This document shows positions 25,304 to 34,814 of a DNA stretch of 64,000 nucleotides, in pieces (the stretch's first letter is position 1; every line of letters starts with the position of its first letter). Made by a program: the position numbers and the translations under genes. The notes below the pieces were generated by a model. The model was not told the origin of the DNA. It made no database searches and saw only the letters and a list, made by a program, of their open reading frames with translations. The stretch comes from Candidatus Margulisiibacteriota bacterium (lineage in GTDB: Bacteria; Margulisbacteria; Riflemargulisbacteria; GWF2-39-127), in the NCBI GenBank assembly GCA_003242895.1, contig QKMY01000024.1, positions 62,001-126,000 of the forward strand. The letters are read 5' to 3'.

Positions 25304-26836
25304 ATGGGTATGAGAATTAATTACAACGGCGCCGCGAATAATGCATGGCGAAATCTAGGAGTTTCACAAGACAAATTAACCGGATCAGTTGAGAAGTTAT
25401 CCTCTGGTCTCCGTATTAACAAAGGTGCGGACGATCCGGCAGGTTTGATCATTTCAGAACGATTAAAATCACAAATTACGGGTCTTGGGCAGGCAATTAA
25501 AAATGCTCAAGAGGCAACTTCACTTGTGCAAACTGCTGAAGGTGCTTTAACGGAAATGAATAATATGTTGAATAAGATGCGCGGTTTGGCAGTTCACTCA
25601 GCAAACTCCGGTGTTAATGATACAGATACAATTGCTGCTGACCAGAGACAGGTTGATTCAGCTCTTGATTCTCTGCAAAAAATTGCTCAGAATACGAAAT
25701 ATCAGTCAAAGATATTGCTTGATGGATCATCAAGTAATGCCGCTACTTTTAGCACATCAACCTATTCAAATAGTATTTCTGCAATTGATATCCAAGGCTC
25801 TGCAGATACACAAAGCGGCAGCGTAACCTTTACACTTACGGCAAGAGCTGAGAGAGCTAATATTGTAGCCAGTGGATTTTCATCTGGTCATGCGGCTACT
25901 ACACTTACTATCGAGTCGTCAGATTTTGCAGCTCAAACAATTGCTATTGCTGCAAATGCAACTGCAACAGCTACTGCAGCACAGGTTAATAACTTCTATT
26001 CTCAGACAGGCGTATGGGCTAGTGTTACTGGTGGTAGCACCTCATCACTTTCTTTTACGTTCAGTTCATATGGTTCTGATCATAGCCTTACTGTCAAATC
26101 AAGTGCCGCAGGCTTAATTGGTGGAGCTGGGAATTCCGAATATGCAGCTGGGCAAGATGCTGATGGGTATATGGTCGGTAATTTTGCCAGTACAAATACC
26201 ACCCTTCAAATGACAGGAACTGGACTATCACTTACTGTTGACTCGAATACTACTGGCCTCACAGGAACGAAACTCACGCTTGTCGGCGCTAATGCCGGGG
26301 TTACAACTGAGCGAGCCGGAGTGGGTAACTACGGCGGTGTCGTATCTAGTACATCTGCAGTAGCAGACTTGTTCAGCGTAACCGAGGGTTCTTTGAAGTT
26401 CTCTCTTGGACAGGATGCTAATTCCACAGAAATAAGAAGCCTGGCAATCTCTAATATGCAGGTAGCTCAATTAGGTAGTGGTGTTACCGGGCTCTCAGGA
26501 ACATACAGTCTTAACTCTATCAGAACCGGCAGTGGCTATGAGTTATCTAAGGATGCAGCTAATGCGGTTAAGATTATTGATAAGGCGATTGATGATGTTT
26601 CAATAACCAGAGCGAATCTCGGTGCGTTCCAACAGAATGCTCTTGAGACAACCATTACTACATTGTCAATTAACAAAGAAAATCTCGAATCATCTAATTC
26701 ACGTATTCGAGACGTTGATATGGCACAGGAAATGATGGATTTCACAAAGAATCAGATATTAACACAAGCAGGTACGGCGATGTTAGCGCAAGCAAATCAG
26801 CTTCCTCAATCAGTTTTACAATTATTGGGAAGATAA
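25304..26836 (+). CDS. Flagellin
   Basis: The 510-residue protein is the flagellar filament subunit. The N-terminal D0/D1 helices (KLSSGLRINKGADDPAGLIISERLKSQ trimmed to its core, about residues 1-140) and C-terminal D1/D0 (NLGAFQQNALETTITTLS, DVDMAQEMMDFTKNQIL, ending LPQSVLQLLGR) are well conserved. The central region of about 280 residues is Ser/Thr/Ala/Gly-rich and variable, a likely site for O-glycosylation by the nearby Maf protein (inference). The start is ATG 25304, with AAGGAGG 8 nt upstream; a longer open frame from 25235 would run through the leader hairpins and is rejected. It is expressed from a sigma-28 promoter. Confidence 0.96.
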   Translation: MGMRINYNGAANNAWRNLGVSQDKLTGSVEKLSSGLRINKGADDPAGLIISERLKSQITGLGQAIKNAQEATSLVQTAEGALTEMNNMLNKMRGLAVHSANSGVNDTDTIAADQRQVDSALDSLQKIAQNTKYQSKILLDGSSSNAATFSTSTYSNSISAIDIQGSADTQSGSVTFTLTARAERANIVASGFSSGHAATTLTIESSDFAAQTIAIAANATATATAAQVNNFYSQTGVWASVTGGSTSSLSFTFSSYGSDHSLTVKSSAAGLIGGAGNSEYAAGQDADGYMVGNFASTNTTLQMTGTGLSLTVDSNTTGLTGTKLTLVGANAGVTTERAGVGNYGGVVSSTSAVADLFSVTEGSLKFSLGQDANSTEIRSLAISNMQVAQLGSGVTGLSGTYSLNSIRTGSGYELSKDAANAVKIIDKAIDDVSITRANLGAFQQNALETTITTLSINKENLESSNSRIRDVDMAQEMMDFTKNQILTQAGTAMLAQANQLPQSVLQLLGR

Positions 26837-26889
26837 AGATAGCCGCTGATATATATATAGTATTTTGTTTTCATGTTTTTGGTTTAATG

Positions 26890-26915
26890 GTTGGGCGAGG
26901 TTATTCTCGCCCAAC
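26890..26915 (+). other. Strong hairpin between flagellin and flaG, without a T-run
   Basis: GTTGGGCGAG (26890-26899) pairs perfectly with CTCGCCCAAC (26906-26915) over a 6-nt loop. No U-tract follows, so it is unlikely to be a simple intrinsic terminator. It may stabilise the abundant flagellin mRNA or define a processing point before flaG. Confidence 0.6.
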
Positions 26916-26961
26916 TACAAGAAATAATGTTTAATCTGTTCTGCACAAGGAGGTGAGAGTA

Positions 26962-27342
26962 ATGAATATTGATAGCCTTAAATCAGTAGCTATTGAGGTT
27001 CCTGTATCATTAACCAAAGAGAACGACTACGTATCAAAGAAAGAGGGTAGTGAGCCGATAACTAAAGAAAAAAACATTAGTAAAGATAACGGGAAAGCCA
27101 CTAAAGATGAAGAACCTTCAGAAATCCAAAAGGAGGTCGATAAACTTAATGTAATTATGGAAGCTATGAATCGAAAACTGGAATTCGTTGTCGATGACAG
27201 GCTAAAAAATCAGATGGTTGTTAAGGTCGTGGATAAGGATTCCGGCAAAGTTATCAGGCAATATCCTGCGGAAGAAATGATAAAAGTAATGGCAAGAATA
27301 GAAGAAAGTATTTTAGGGGCCTTGGTAGATGATAAAGCATAA
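26962..27342 (+). CDS. flaG: FlaG family flagellar protein
   Basis: The product is 127 residues. The N-terminal half is polar and lysine-rich; the C-terminal half is a FlaG domain (MNRKLEFVVDDRLKNQMVVK, VVDKDSGKVIRQYPAEEMIK). FlaG influences filament length and is usually encoded between flagellin and fliD, as here. ATG 26962 is chosen because AAGGAGG (26946-26952) is 9 nt away; an in-frame GTG at 26953 is too close. A terminator follows, so it is probably the last gene of the flagellin transcript. Confidence 0.9.
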   Translation: MNIDSLKSVAIEVPVSLTKENDYVSKKEGSEPITKEKNISKDNGKATKDEEPSEIQKEVDKLNVIMEAMNRKLEFVVDDRLKNQMVVKVVDKDSGKVIRQYPAEEMIKVMARIEESILGALVDDKA

Positions 27343-27388
27343 CTTCTATTAAATAAGCCAAGAATATAGATATGTAAATTTCATTTGT

Positions 27389-27415
27389 AAACTTACGAAT
27401 AGAGTAAGTTTTTTT
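27389..27415 (+). terminator. Rho-independent terminator after flaG
   Basis: AAACTTAC (27389-27396) pairs perfectly with GTAAGTTT (27404-27411) around a 7-nt loop, followed by TTTT. It lies about 45 bp after the flaG stop. The rest of 27343-27691 is non-coding and contains the fliD promoter. Confidence 0.9.
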
Positions 27416-27630
27416 GTGGTTTCTTGGGAAAATAGCTAAAAACATTGCATCCTAATTATTCCTTCAGCGGTCGCTGTGATATTTCTCTGTTCCTTTGACT
27501 TAAATCCAGATAATTCTTTCCAAATTCCCCTGGGAATATTTTGCTGCTCTTTTTGATAAAGAGGGCATAGTTTTTGCTCGAAAAAGTTTGTACTAATCGT
27601 TCAAAACAATTATCTCGGGTTAAAATTTGC

Positions 27631-27657
27631 TAAAAAATTCAAAAAAAATACCGATAA
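27631..27657 (+). promoter_or_regulatory. Sigma-28 promoter of fliD
   Basis: TAAA (27631-27634), exactly 15 nt, then ACCGATAA (27650-27657), one mismatch from the GCCGATAA consensus. The start would lie near 27664, about 28 nt before the ATG at 27692. The Shine-Dalgarno is AAGGGG. Confidence 0.88.
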
Positions 27658-27691
27658 TTATAGTATAAAAAATCAACTCAAGGGGAAAAAC

Positions 27692-30600
27692 ATGGCAGGT
27701 ACCTCAAGTATCGATGGTGTAGTTACCGGGATGAAATCAAGTGATCTCATAACACAAATGCTTGAGATAGACAGCAAGCCCATGGTTGACTTGCAAACGA
27801 AAAAAACTAAAAAATCAAACAAAATAAATGTGTGGAAGCAAGTAACGGCCAACCTGCTTAGTTTTAAGTTAGATGCCTATTCTTTATCAAGAGAAGCATT
27901 GTTTTCCGGGAAGACAATTAGCTCAAGTGATAAGGATGTTTTAGACGCATCAGTATCTGGAACCCCAATAGACGGCAGTTATTCAATTGTTGTTAATAAA
28001 CTTGCACAAGCCCATCAGATGCTTAGCCGCGGGTACGATGATCAGGATAGTACGGCTGTCGGATCGGGGAGCGTTACCTTCGAATTTGGTAAAGGTAATC
28101 TCAATCCAAAAACTAAATTAGATTTTCTTAACGGTCAGAATGGAGTCCATCGTGGTTCTATAAAGATCACTGATAGCGCCGGCTCTTCTTCTGTTGTTGA
28201 TTTATCAAATGCAACTGAAGTACAAGAAGTTATCAACGCCATTAATACTAATAGCGCTATCGCAGTTACCGCATCCTTAAATGCTTATGGCAATGGTATT
28301 AATATTGTTGATACCGGCGCCGGTGCTATTAAAATTGAGGAAGTAAACGGCGGATCTATGGCTAATGACCTGGGCATTAAAAAAACAGGAGTTGGATCTA
28401 TAACCGGCGATGTTGTTAATTATGTTAATGCCGCTTCCAGACTGAGTCTTCTCAATGATGGAACCGGTGTGAGAACCGTTGCCGGGAATGATATTAAGAT
28501 AAGTATGATAGATAATACCAGTGTAGATATCGACTTAACCGGCGTTACCTCATTGGAAGGAGTTATAACGGCTATAAATAGTGCAAACGGTAATCTGTCT
28601 GCATCATTAGTGGATGATGGTAATGGAAATAATGTTTTGAAAGTGATTGATTCTTCGGTCCCTGTTGCCGATGGCAAGTTTTCTATAACAGCACTTAACG
28701 GGAGCAAGGCTTTATATGATCTCGGATTGGACGGAGTTTATTCCGGTGGGAATACGATGAACGGAAAGCGCCTCATTTCCGGGATGGACACTGTAATGCT
28801 TAAAAATCTACATGGCGGCAGTGCGAATGATCTTCTTAGCGGGGTAGATCTGTCGAATGATATGGTTTTGACTTTACATAATAATGACCTTGTTACAATT
28901 AGTTCAGCCGGGATAGGCGGATTTGGTTCATCATCAACAATAGATGAGTTACTTACGGCTATTAACAGCGATCCTAATGCACTTCTTGGAAAGTTCAGCG
29001 CTGAGGCCGTCACTGATGAAAATGGTGTGAAAATCGGGATTAAAATAAACGATTTAACAGTTGGCGGAGGGACTCTTAGTATAGAGGAAAATGCCACAAC
29101 AGATTCTATTACGGGATTGGGTATATCGGTTGCGGGGACTACAGACCTGTCGATCGATGGTCGGGAATTGCCGAAAAAGACCGGGATAGACCTCTCTAAG
29201 GATTTGTCTTTTACTCTTCATTCCGGTAGCTTAACTATTACTTCAGACAAGTTTAACGCTTCAGAGACTTTACAGGAACTTATCACAAATATTAATGATA
29301 ATTCAACGGGGAAGATTAGAGCTGAACTTAATGACGCTGGGAATGGAATCCAAATCGTTGATTTGACATCCGGAAGTAGTTCTTTTTCAATCGCATCCAA
29401 TGCAACAACCAATGCAGCTACCGGGCTGTCAATCGCAAATGCAGGAACAAGCAATTATACAATCAAAGGGGCAGACCTTGATACACGCTACATATCTGAA
29501 AATACACTTTTAACCGGACTTAACTCCGGTGCCGGAGTGCATAAAGGGCAGATAAAAATGACTAATAAAAATGGTAATAGCGTGATTATTGATCTTTCTG
29601 CTGATTATATCAAAACCATAGGAGATGTTATCACAAAGATCAATACCGAAGGCTCGGCTTTTTTGCTATCTGCTGCTGTTAATAGTACCGGTGATGGGAT
29701 TATCATTACAGATAAGTCTGGCGGCTCTAATAATCTTGTTATCGACAACTACGGTGGATCAATGGCTAATGATTTAAATATTGCTGGGAATGCTACTGGA
29801 ATAACTATAAACGGCGCATACGAATACACTATAAATGTTGCAGCCACTGATAAATTGAAAGATATTCGAGACAAGATTAATAATGCCAATATTAATGTAA
29901 AAGCTTCAATTATTAATGATGGTTCAGTTTCCGGAGCATTTAAGTTAATGATTACCAGTAAGAATTCCGGAGAAGCAGGGCAAATTGTTTTTGATGCCAA
30001 TGTTTCCGGCGGAGCTGGTCTATCGATGGGTACTATCGCTAATGCTCAGAATGCTGTATTCAGTTTGGGTACTCAGGGAATTGGTTCTACTCCGAAGCTT
30101 ATTGAGAAATCGTCCAATACAATTAATGATGTTTTAGCTGGGGTAACAATTAATTTGAAAAGTGTTAGTTCGACTCCTGTTACCCTGTCATTAAGCAATA
30201 ATAATGCTGCGATATCGACAGCAGTGCAGAGTTTTGTTGATTCATATAATTCCTTTATAAATATGGTCAATGAGAAGACCGCTTATGATCCTGAGACGAA
30301 AGTTGCCGGAGAATTACAGGGAGATTATACGATTAATCAGATTAAAAACGATGTTTTTAATATGCTTACGAATACTGTGAGCGGTTTGCCGTCTACGATG
30401 AATAATATTGGAGAAGTTGGGTTGTCGTTTGGACTTGATGGTACATTGAACCTTGATAATGATCTGCTAAGTAATGCCTTGAATACTAATCTTGAAGGTG
30501 TAAAAAAATTATTTACTTATTCTGTTAATGTGGCATCGGCGTCTAATGGTGCAACTTCCATATCTAATCCGGCAACGCCAACTGCGCCTTATACTACAGC

Positions 30601-31234
30601 AGGGGCAATCGATGGCAATACCAGCTTTGAAGATTTTGTTGACGGGTCTACGGGCTGGAAAGCTCCCGGAGGGACTGGGACTTATCTTCAGATTAATCTA
30701 GCCAGCAAATATAAATTACAGAAATTTCAATTATACTCGCTTGATACAAGCGATATGCCAGCAGCCAGTAATTCCATAAAAAGCTTTGACTTTGATTACT
30801 GGGATTTTACTTCCAACGCCTGGAAAACTGAGAAAAGTTATTCCGGTAATGCTTCCGGTAATCTAGTTTATTATTTTTCTTCACCGATTATAACAAATAA
30901 GATAAGAATTAATAACGCACTAGGAAATGGGGATGGGACAGCTAATATTACTGAACTGGAAGTGTCAGAATCAAGAGGCATCGGGAAAAGGATAGATGAT
31001 CTTATTTCTACACTTACAGATGTTACAAACGGAAACATAGTACTTGAAACAGATTCTATTCATGAGGAACTGGATGTTCTTGATAAGCAAATTAGCGTAT
31101 GGGGTGATAGACTCGCAGTTAAAGAACAACAATACAGGGACCAGTTTTCTAAAATGGAATCTGTAATGCAACAATTTAAAAGTACGAGCAACTGGTTAGG
31201 AACCCAGTTTGCAAACCTTAGTACCGGTAACTAA
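27692..31234 (+). CDS. fliD: Flagellar filament cap protein FliD, enlarged, with an inserted discoidin-like domain
   Basis: The product has 1,180 residues; FliD is usually 450-700. The FliD_N domain (about 10-110; VVTGMKSSDLITQMLEIDSK) and the FliD_C parts are clear: SFVDSYNSFINMVNEKTAYDP near residue 850 and the final coiled coil ending STSNWLGTQFANLS. The middle holds several flagellin-IN-type repeats of about 90 residues (GVHRGSIKITDSAG, GVHKGQIKMTNKNG, each followed by GGSMANDL). Between LEGVKKLFTYS and GIGKRIDDLIS, where FliD_C is normally continuous, lies a domain of about 145 residues (about 950-1094). Its pattern (TTAGAIDGNTSFEDF, YLQINLASKYKLQKFQLY, IITNKIRIN) matches F5/8 type C/CBM32 domains. 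It sits in a fliD-fliS-maf operon. Confidence 0.93.
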   Translation: MAGTSSIDGVVTGMKSSDLITQMLEIDSKPMVDLQTKKTKKSNKINVWKQVTANLLSFKLDAYSLSREALFSGKTISSSDKDVLDASVSGTPIDGSYSIVVNKLAQAHQMLSRGYDDQDSTAVGSGSVTFEFGKGNLNPKTKLDFLNGQNGVHRGSIKITDSAGSSSVVDLSNATEVQEVINAINTNSAIAVTASLNAYGNGINIVDTGAGAIKIEEVNGGSMANDLGIKKTGVGSITGDVVNYVNAASRLSLLNDGTGVRTVAGNDIKISMIDNTSVDIDLTGVTSLEGVITAINSANGNLSASLVDDGNGNNVLKVIDSSVPVADGKFSITALNGSKALYDLGLDGVYSGGNTMNGKRLISGMDTVMLKNLHGGSANDLLSGVDLSNDMVLTLHNNDLVTISSAGIGGFGSSSTIDELLTAINSDPNALLGKFSAEAVTDENGVKIGIKINDLTVGGGTLSIEENATTDSITGLGISVAGTTDLSIDGRELPKKTGIDLSKDLSFTLHSGSLTITSDKFNASETLQELITNINDNSTGKIRAELNDAGNGIQIVDLTSGSSSFSIASNATTNAATGLSIANAGTSNYTIKGADLDTRYISENTLLTGLNSGAGVHKGQIKMTNKNGNSVIIDLSADYIKTIGDVITKINTEGSAFLLSAAVNSTGDGIIITDKSGGSNNLVIDNYGGSMANDLNIAGNATGITINGAYEYTINVAATDKLKDIRDKINNANINVKASIINDGSVSGAFKLMITSKNSGEAGQIVFDANVSGGAGLSMGTIANAQNAVFSLGTQGIGSTPKLIEKSSNTINDVLAGVTINLKSVSSTPVTLSLSNNNAAISTAVQSFVDSYNSFINMVNEKTAYDPETKVAGELQGDYTINQIKNDVFNMLTNTVSGLPSTMNNIGEVGLSFGLDGTLNLDNDLLSNALNTNLEGVKKLFTYSVNVASASNGATSISNPATPTAPYTTAGAIDGNTSFEDFVDGSTGWKAPGGTGTYLQINLASKYKLQKFQLYSLDTSDMPAASNSIKSFDFDYWDFTSNAWKTEKSYSGNASGNLVYYFSSPIITNKIRINNALGNGDGTANITELEVSESRGIGKRIDDLISTLTDVTNGNIVLETDSIHEELDVLDKQISVWGDRLAVKEQQYRDQFSKMESVMQQFKSTSNWLGTQFANLSTGN

Positions 31235-31270
31235 GAAATTAATTAAAGATTTTTTTAAGGAGGATTGCGT

Positions 31271-31771
31271 ATGTACTCGTTAAATGTAAAAAACTATAAA
31301 AAGGTGGAAATTGAATCAGCTAGCCAGGGTAAACTTCTATTACGTTTATTCGAAGGAGCATTGGAATTCCTCGATCTGGCAAAAGAGTATTTAAGGGAAA
31401 ATGATGATGCTAATTATAAGCATTACCTAGGACGAGCACAGGCTATCATCACTGAACTGATGGCCACACTTAATATGGATGCCGGTGGCGAAATCGCAAG
31501 AAATTTGTTTTCCCTGTACGAATTTATGCTACGCCAACTAATTGAGGCTTATCGGGATAAAAATATAGAGAATATCAATGGGGTAAGATACCTTTTATCA
31601 GGACTGAAAGAGTCTTGGGAGATCATAATCAATGGTAAAGCCAAATCAGAGGACTTTGCGCAGGCTATTGAAGACGATAATGTTGAAAATAGGATTAATA
31701 TCTCAGCACGACCGGCAAATGCATACGCACAACAATCCGCAGGTATGAAGAAGATTGACTTTAGCGGGTAA
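31271..31771 (+). CDS. fliS: Flagellar export chaperone FliS
   Basis: The 166-residue protein matches FliS: NYKKVEIESASQGKLLLRLFEGAL at the N-terminus (residues shown in part), a four-helix body and the AYRDKNIENINGVRYLLSGL block. FliS binds the C-terminus of flagellin to prevent early polymerisation. ATG 31271 is chosen with AAGGAGGA 7 nt upstream; an in-frame TTG at 31265 overlaps the spacer. The C-terminal 30 residues extend beyond typical FliS. It lies between fliD and the Maf gene. Confidence 0.94.
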   Translation: MYSLNVKNYKKVEIESASQGKLLLRLFEGALEFLDLAKEYLRENDDANYKHYLGRAQAIITELMATLNMDAGGEIARNLFSLYEFMLRQLIEAYRDKNIENINGVRYLLSGLKESWEIIINGKAKSEDFAQAIEDDNVENRINISARPANAYAQQSAGMKKIDFSG

Positions 31772-31782
31772 GGCTCTCTTCG

Positions 31783-33675
31783 ATGGATACTTACCAAAAA
31801 AACCTTGCTATACTCCGGCGAAAGTATCCGGATATCGCAGAGGAATTAACGAATCTTAACGCCGATCACTATAAACGTATTGTATCTAGTTCTTGTGGCT
31901 ATTCCAATATTCTGTTGAATGGAAGCGCCTCTATTTATTATCACGAAAATGACAATCCCAAGAACCACGCAAGCCGGTATGTTCAGAAAGTAATTGACGA
32001 AAATAACTTATATATTAAAGATACAACGTTTTGTTTTCTTGTCGGGTTCGGGTGCGGATATTATCTGGAGGCATTATTACAGAATATGTCCTGGTTGAAG
32101 GAAATAATTGTTTATGAACCTGATATTGAGGTATTCAAGCTTGTTATCGAAAAAATCGATATAACTCAGTTCCTTGAGCCGGATAATATTTGCTTTTTTG
32201 TAGGCGACAAGTTTTTTGCAGACTTTGGAATGCCTCATAGAGTTCATCGTTTTTTTGCCTTTGGAAATTGGCTAACAATCCTGCCACCTGAAATGATTAC
32301 ACTCTATCCTGATAGAGTGAGGAAAAGCCTCTCTCTTTTTGATGATACTTTGAGGTCATTAGATATTTCTCAACGGACTATGCTGGAAAAGAAGGACTAT
32401 ATTTCGGATAATTTTTATAATAACGTTGTTTATATGGCCTGTTTACCCTTAGTGAATGAATTATTTGGTAAGTACCAGGGAACTCCTGTAGTTTGTGTTT
32501 CTCCTGGTCCTTCCTTAATGAATTATCTTGATTTTTTGAAAGAAATCCAGAATAAAGCGTTGCTGATTTGTGTCGATGCTGCGTTGCCGGTTCTTGTGAA
32601 GAATGGTATTAAGCCGCATTTCGTTGCCGCAATGGAGCCTACGCCCCGGAAGTTTAATTGGTTCCTCGAACATGCAGATAATACTTCCGGGATTAATTTG
32701 ATCTGTGGATATGATACTTATTATAAATTGCTGGATGTATGGCAAGGTTCAAAGCTTTTGGCATTGTCAGGGAGAAAAAATTTTGCTGATGTAGCTTTAT
32801 TTCGAGACACTTTTTTCCCGAATGAAGATAAACTGCCCCCAGCCTATACTGTGGCTTTATTGTGTTTTGCGGTTGCAAAAGAAATCGGGGGCAGTCCTAT
32901 TGTTTTAGTTGGACAAGACCTGTCTTATGGGATCTCTGGGACTACTCACGCTCCTGGAGCAACGAATGCTGTTTCAATCGATTACAAGCCTGATGAAAAA
33001 AACCACGCTCTTGTTAAGGTTGCTGGGCAGGAGGTAGATATAGATATAGTGACTGTGAAAGATTATGATGGTAATGATATCCCTAGTAATATGGTATTTG
33101 CTTTTTTTATTTCGATTTTTGAAAAATATAATGCAGAGCAGCCATGCCAGGTTTACAACTTGACTGAAAAAGGTGCCTGTATCCGTGGAATTCCTAGAGT
33201 GGCGGTTTCAGATATTGCTTGTTATTTTCAGAGTGCAATTCAGTTGAATATAACCGCTGTTGACATAATAGAAAAGACAGCGGGGATTAAGAAAGCACTC
33301 GCCCACATTAATGACGTGATTGAAAGTAGTTACGAATTGGAAAAATGGATCGCTTTATGTAAAGGAAAATTGGAAACTATTGGCAATTGTTTTGATAAAT
33401 ATCTGTTTTTAGAAGAGCAGTTCCTTTGGATCTATAAACGAAGTTCTTTTTTGTATGAACTGATTTTGGTCCAGATTCCTGAACTGGTTTATAAATATAA
33501 AAGAAATATGTATAAAAATATTATGGAACTTTCAGCGCAGGAATCAACGGACTATCTTTATTCAAATAGTTGGGAATATCTATTAAGCCTGGAAACCGGT
33601 ATCAGGAAGATGCGGGCTAATTTTCAGTTAGTGGTGACCCGATTCAAAGAGTTTGGCTTAATTAAGAATACCTAG
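31783..33675 (+). CDS. Maf/DUF115 motility-associated (flagellin) glycosyltransferase
   Basis: The 630-residue protein is of the Maf family (DUF115, MptE-like core). The core block runs VVCVSPGPSLMNYLDFL, ALLICVDAALPVLVKNGIKP, VAAMEPTPRKF and IVLVGQDLSYGISGTTHAPG. An N-terminal domain has FLVGFGCGYYLEALL and IIVYEPDIEVFKL. Family members attach nonulosonic acids (pseudaminic/legionaminic) to Ser/Thr of flagellin in the cytoplasm before export. The start lies 11 bp after fliS, in the same operon. No sugar-biosynthesis (neu/pse) genes are in the window. The gene ends overlapping the first convergent CgeB-like gene by 18 bp. Confidence 0.9.
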   Translation: MDTYQKNLAILRRKYPDIAEELTNLNADHYKRIVSSSCGYSNILLNGSASIYYHENDNPKNHASRYVQKVIDENNLYIKDTTFCFLVGFGCGYYLEALLQNMSWLKEIIVYEPDIEVFKLVIEKIDITQFLEPDNICFFVGDKFFADFGMPHRVHRFFAFGNWLTILPPEMITLYPDRVRKSLSLFDDTLRSLDISQRTMLEKKDYISDNFYNNVVYMACLPLVNELFGKYQGTPVVCVSPGPSLMNYLDFLKEIQNKALLICVDAALPVLVKNGIKPHFVAAMEPTPRKFNWFLEHADNTSGINLICGYDTYYKLLDVWQGSKLLALSGRKNFADVALFRDTFFPNEDKLPPAYTVALLCFAVAKEIGGSPIVLVGQDLSYGISGTTHAPGATNAVSIDYKPDEKNHALVKVAGQEVDIDIVTVKDYDGNDIPSNMVFAFFISIFEKYNAEQPCQVYNLTEKGACIRGIPRVAVSDIACYFQSAIQLNITAVDIIEKTAGIKKALAHINDVIESSYELEKWIALCKGKLETIGNCFDKYLFLEEQFLWIYKRSSFLYELILVQIPELVYKYKRNMYKNIMELSAQESTDYLYSNSWEYLLSLETGIRKMRANFQLVVTRFKEFGLIKNT

Positions 33676-34797
33676 CAAAGTTTTCATTCTATGTTCCCAG
33701 GTATGTTCTTGTAAAATAATTTCCTGAAGTGTTTTGGTAATCTTTTCACGTTCTTTCGGATGATACAAAAAGTAGCTACATTTTTCGCGAAGTTCTTCTT
33801 TTGTCCTGAATGTCGGGATAGCAACCCGGGTATCCGAAAAAAGGTATTCCAGATCAGCTCGGTAGTCAGAGAGAACAAAATTCCCGTTACCGAAACAGTC
33901 GAATATTCTCTGGTTAATTGCAGTTGTAAGCTGACCAACAGAAAAATTAAGATTAATATTAGAGTCATTGTATATGTTCATCACTTGTCGATAATCGACC
34001 GGTGGAGATATATTTGTTTTTTTGATATTCGTCCATTGGTTATTGCCAAATATTTTTATAGGAAAATGTTTGTTTAAATATGATATGCAGGTTTTTCTTA
34101 AGTAATTGCCATATCGACTGTCCATATACCAGAAATAATCATAAAAATAATTTCCAGGATTAGCTTTTAGCATGTTTTCTAATGTAAAAATGTTGAATCC
34201 CGGATCTTTTATTTTATTATTAACAAGTTCATCGGCTGATAATTTTAATGGGGTATCTAGGTTCTTATAGCATTCAAATATTTTTGCGTCATCGACCAAG
34301 CTGCCAACAAATGATATTTCGAACCTTTTATTTTGAGTGGATTTTTGGTCGAAGTATTCTGGAGAGGTCGCAAGTGGCAGGTAGGATACATTGTGAAATC
34401 CGAAATGGTTAAATATGGGAATATGCTCTCTGTCGAAGGTGAAAATATGGGCGAGATAGTTGTGCGAAAGACTTGCGAAAAAGGGGAAGTTCATCGGGAA
34501 ATCGAAAAAAAATTGCACATAGGGAATTTTAAGTTTTTCGAATAAATGATCATTATTATCGGAGGCAGAGGTTTTTATTATGCCATTCAATCCAATAAAA
34601 AAAATATAATCAGGAGCAAAAAAATGTATTGCATTCAGATCTTCAGTTGAAATGTGGAAGGTATTGGTATTGTTTTTTGATATGGAGAGGCGAATAACTG
34701 TTGCACCTATTTTTATTAAAGCTTTCTCAATACAATTAAGCATATGGGAAAATAGGCGGTTGTCTGACGGGCATAACATTATTTTTATGGAGTTCAT
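33658..34797 (-). CDS. CgeB-like glycosyltransferase, paralogue A
   Basis: The 379-residue product is one of five paralogues in the window. Shared blocks are FAPDYIFFIGLNG, KIPYVQFFFDFP, YLPLATSPEYF, SFVGSLVDD, INLNFSVGQLTTAINQRIFDCFG and a terminal HTWEHR. They correspond to the CgeB/glycosyl transferase 1-2 (GT-B) family, with the NQR-FD helix in the donor-binding domain. The start is taken as ATG 34797 (MNSIKIMLCPSDN), which aligns with the N-termini of the paralogues; the open frame upstream to 34863 runs into the previous gene. It probably adds sugars to flagellin or another surface glycan (inference from its position next to maf). Confidence 0.82.
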   Translation of the reverse strand: MNSIKIMLCPSDNRLFSHMLNCIEKALIKIGATVIRLSISKNNTNTFHISTEDLNAIHFFAPDYIFFIGLNGIIKTSASDNNDHLFEKLKIPYVQFFFDFPMNFPFFASLSHNYLAHIFTFDREHIPIFNHFGFHNVSYLPLATSPEYFDQKSTQNKRFEISFVGSLVDDAKIFECYKNLDTPLKLSADELVNNKIKDPGFNIFTLENMLKANPGNYFYDYFWYMDSRYGNYLRKTCISYLNKHFPIKIFGNNQWTNIKKTNISPPVDYRQVMNIYNDSNINLNFSVGQLTTAINQRIFDCFGNGNFVLSDYRADLEYLFSDTRVAIPTFRTKEELREKCSYFLYHPKEREKITKTLQEIILQEHTWEHRMKTLLGILN

Positions 34798-34814
34798 GAT
34801 TATATCCGGTTCCT

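Noticed and set aside
34799..34804. TATAAT one base before the start of CgeB paralogue A, as a leaderless promoter.
   Set aside because: It is too close to the ATG: transcription would start inside the gene.
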